Source: Hyphomicrobium sp.
GTDB lineage: Bacteria > Pseudomonadota > Alphaproteobacteria > Rhizobiales > Hyphomicrobiaceae
Assembly: GCA_021732485.1 (NCBI GenBank)
Contig: JAKFUV010000002.1
Location: 62,001 to 126,000 of the forward strand
DNA length: 64,000 nucleotides
Direction: 5' to 3'
Positions 63,061 to 64,000 of the stretch are shown piece by piece. A program made the position numbers and the translations under genes. Numbering within the stretch: position 1 is the first letter of the stretch; each line of letters opens with the position of its first letter. Under the pieces are notes generated by a model that saw nothing but the letters and a program-made list of their open reading frames with translations, was not told the DNA's origin and did not search any database.

Positions 63061-64000
63061 ATGCGCGTTGCCGACGTCGTGGCCCGCACCCTTGCGAATT
63101 TCGGTGCGTCCCGATCGTTTGGCATGCCCGGCGGCGAAGTTCTCTCTGTCATCGATGCCCTCAACGCCGCCGGTGTTCGATTCATTTTAGCCCGGCAAGA
63201 AACTTCAGCCGCGATCATGGCGGCGGGCGCTGCAACCGTGACCGGCGCGCCGGGCGTTCTGGTGACCACGGTCGGGCCGGGTCTCGCCAACGCGGTCAAC
63301 GGAATTGCCGATGCCAGCCAAGAACACGCGCCGCTGATCGTGCTTTCTGGCGTCGTCGATCATGCCGTGCGCGGTCGCTACACACATCAGGTCATTGATC
63401 AGAAACAATTGCTCCGCGCCGTCGTCAAAGGCTGCTTTGAGATTGAAGCCGAGGGCGCGGGTGCCGTCGTTGCGCGAGCGATTGAGCTGGCCATGAGCGA
63501 ACCGATGGGCCCGGTGCTCATCGAAATTGCGCCCGGCACAGCTCAATTGCCGGTGGCGGACGGCGATCGTGCTCGCGCGCCGCCACGGACACTGAAGCCG
63601 CTCTACGCGCACACCGGCGAGGCTATGGACACCGTTCGCCAACTGCTAGCGGCGGCACAACGGCCGTTGATCATCGCCGGATTTGACGCAGCGCGCTTCG
63701 ATGCCAGCGAGCAGATCGGCAAACTCAGCGAACACTACGCGTGTCCAGTCTTGACGACATACAAGGGCAAGGGCGTTCTGCCGGAATCGCATCCGCTGTC
63801 GCTCGGTGCCGCCGGTTTATCGCCGCTCGCCGATCGGCATCTGCTGCCGCTGGTCAAGCAGGCTGATGTTGTCGTTCTCGTTGGCTACGATCCGATCGAG
63901 ATGCGGCAGGGCTGGCTCAATCCTTTTGACGACGCTGCGGAGATTATCGAAATCAGCGCGCGAGCCCCCGACCACGGGATGCATCGTGTCTCGCTGCGGA
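63061..64000 (+). CDS. Thiamine-diphosphate-dependent enzyme (acetolactate synthase-like), 5' part
   Basis: The first 313 residues of a ThDP enzyme; the gene runs off the window. The N-terminal PYR domain shows SFGMPGGEVLSVIDALNAAG, the activating Glu in LARQETSAAIMAAGAA, and VTTVGPGLANAVNGIADASQ; the central domain starts near residue 190 (RPLIIAGFDAARFDASEQIG, VLTTYKGKGVLPESHPLSLG). This is the acetolactate synthase/oxalyl-CoA decarboxylase superfamily, but it is divergent from IlvB, and the reaction cannot be named without the C-terminal half. It starts 2 bp after the TTC38-like gene. Confidence 0.88.
   Translation, partial: MRVADVVARTLANFGASRSFGMPGGEVLSVIDALNAAGVRFILARQETSAAIMAAGAATVTGAPGVLVTTVGPGLANAVNGIADASQEHAPLIVLSGVVDHAVRGRYTHQVIDQKQLLRAVVKGCFEIEAEGAGAVVARAIELAMSEPMGPVLIEIAPGTAQLPVADGDRARAPPRTLKPLYAHTGEAMDTVRQLLAAAQRPLIIAGFDAARFDASEQIGKLSEHYACPVLTTYKGKGVLPESHPLSLGAAGLSPLADRHLLPLVKQADVVVLVGYDPIEMRQGWLNPFDDAAEIIEISARAPDHGMHRVSLR

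Overview
The window is bacterial chromosome, about 60% GC and densely coded, and fits an alphaproteobacterium of the order Hyphomicrobiales (Rhizobiales). The supporting signs are a flp-cpaABCDEF-tadBC pilus cluster with CtrA-like boxes, a membrane-anchored CycM-type cytochrome c next to kdsB and pheA, a yejAABEF transporter with two binding proteins, an SRP RNA-dnaX-ybaB-recR block, and a paired palindromic repeat of the kind common in this order. No phage, insertion sequence, CRISPR array or tRNA was found. The species cannot be named from this alone.

Layout. 1-3.5 kb: the 3' end of rimO, a CDF metal exporter, a YdjM-like membrane hydrolase and a TetR regulator. 3.7-17.5 kb: a Tad (Flp) pilus locus with two TadE-like minor pilins, a stand-alone CpaC-N-like secreted protein, two Flp pilins (the second only 58 residues), the prepilin peptidase CpaA, then cpaB-cpaC-cpaD-cpaE-cpaF-tadB-tadC, and tadD on the opposite strand. 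17.7-20.6 kb: leucyl aminopeptidase, an overlapping NlpC/P60 hydrolase and one unrecognised protein. 20.6-28.5 kb: a yej oligopeptide ABC transporter operon. 28.7-32 kb: cytochrome c, kdsB, pheA and an SDR. 32-35.5 kb: a three-gene molybdenum hydroxylase with a di-heme cytochrome between its subunits. 35.8-39 kb: SRP RNA, dnaX, ybaB and recR. 39-48.3 kb: a repeat pair, a MATE transporter, a PglF/WbpM-type sugar dehydratase and epimerase, def-fmt-truA, folE and an O-antigen-ligase-like protein. 48.3-55.2 kb: an RND efflux pair, an MBL-fold hydrolase and an MFS transporter. 55.3-58.7 kb: 3-hydroxybutyrate dehydrogenase, a patatin hydrolase and a membrane class III cyclase, apparently one operon. 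59-64 kb: LysR, an SGNH hydrolase, a TTC38-like repeat protein and the start of a ThDP enzyme.

The main observation is regulatory. Every predicted transcription-unit head of the Tad locus except the isolated CpaC-N-like gene carries a TTAA-N7-TTAA-type site (one perfect, four with one mismatch, one weaker with two), and a good hairpin terminator separates the flp/cpaA part from cpaB-tadC. This suggests cell-cycle control of pilus assembly by CtrA. Second-tier candidates for less described biology are the bdhA-patatin-cyclase operon and the TTC38-like/ThDP enzyme pair at the right edge.
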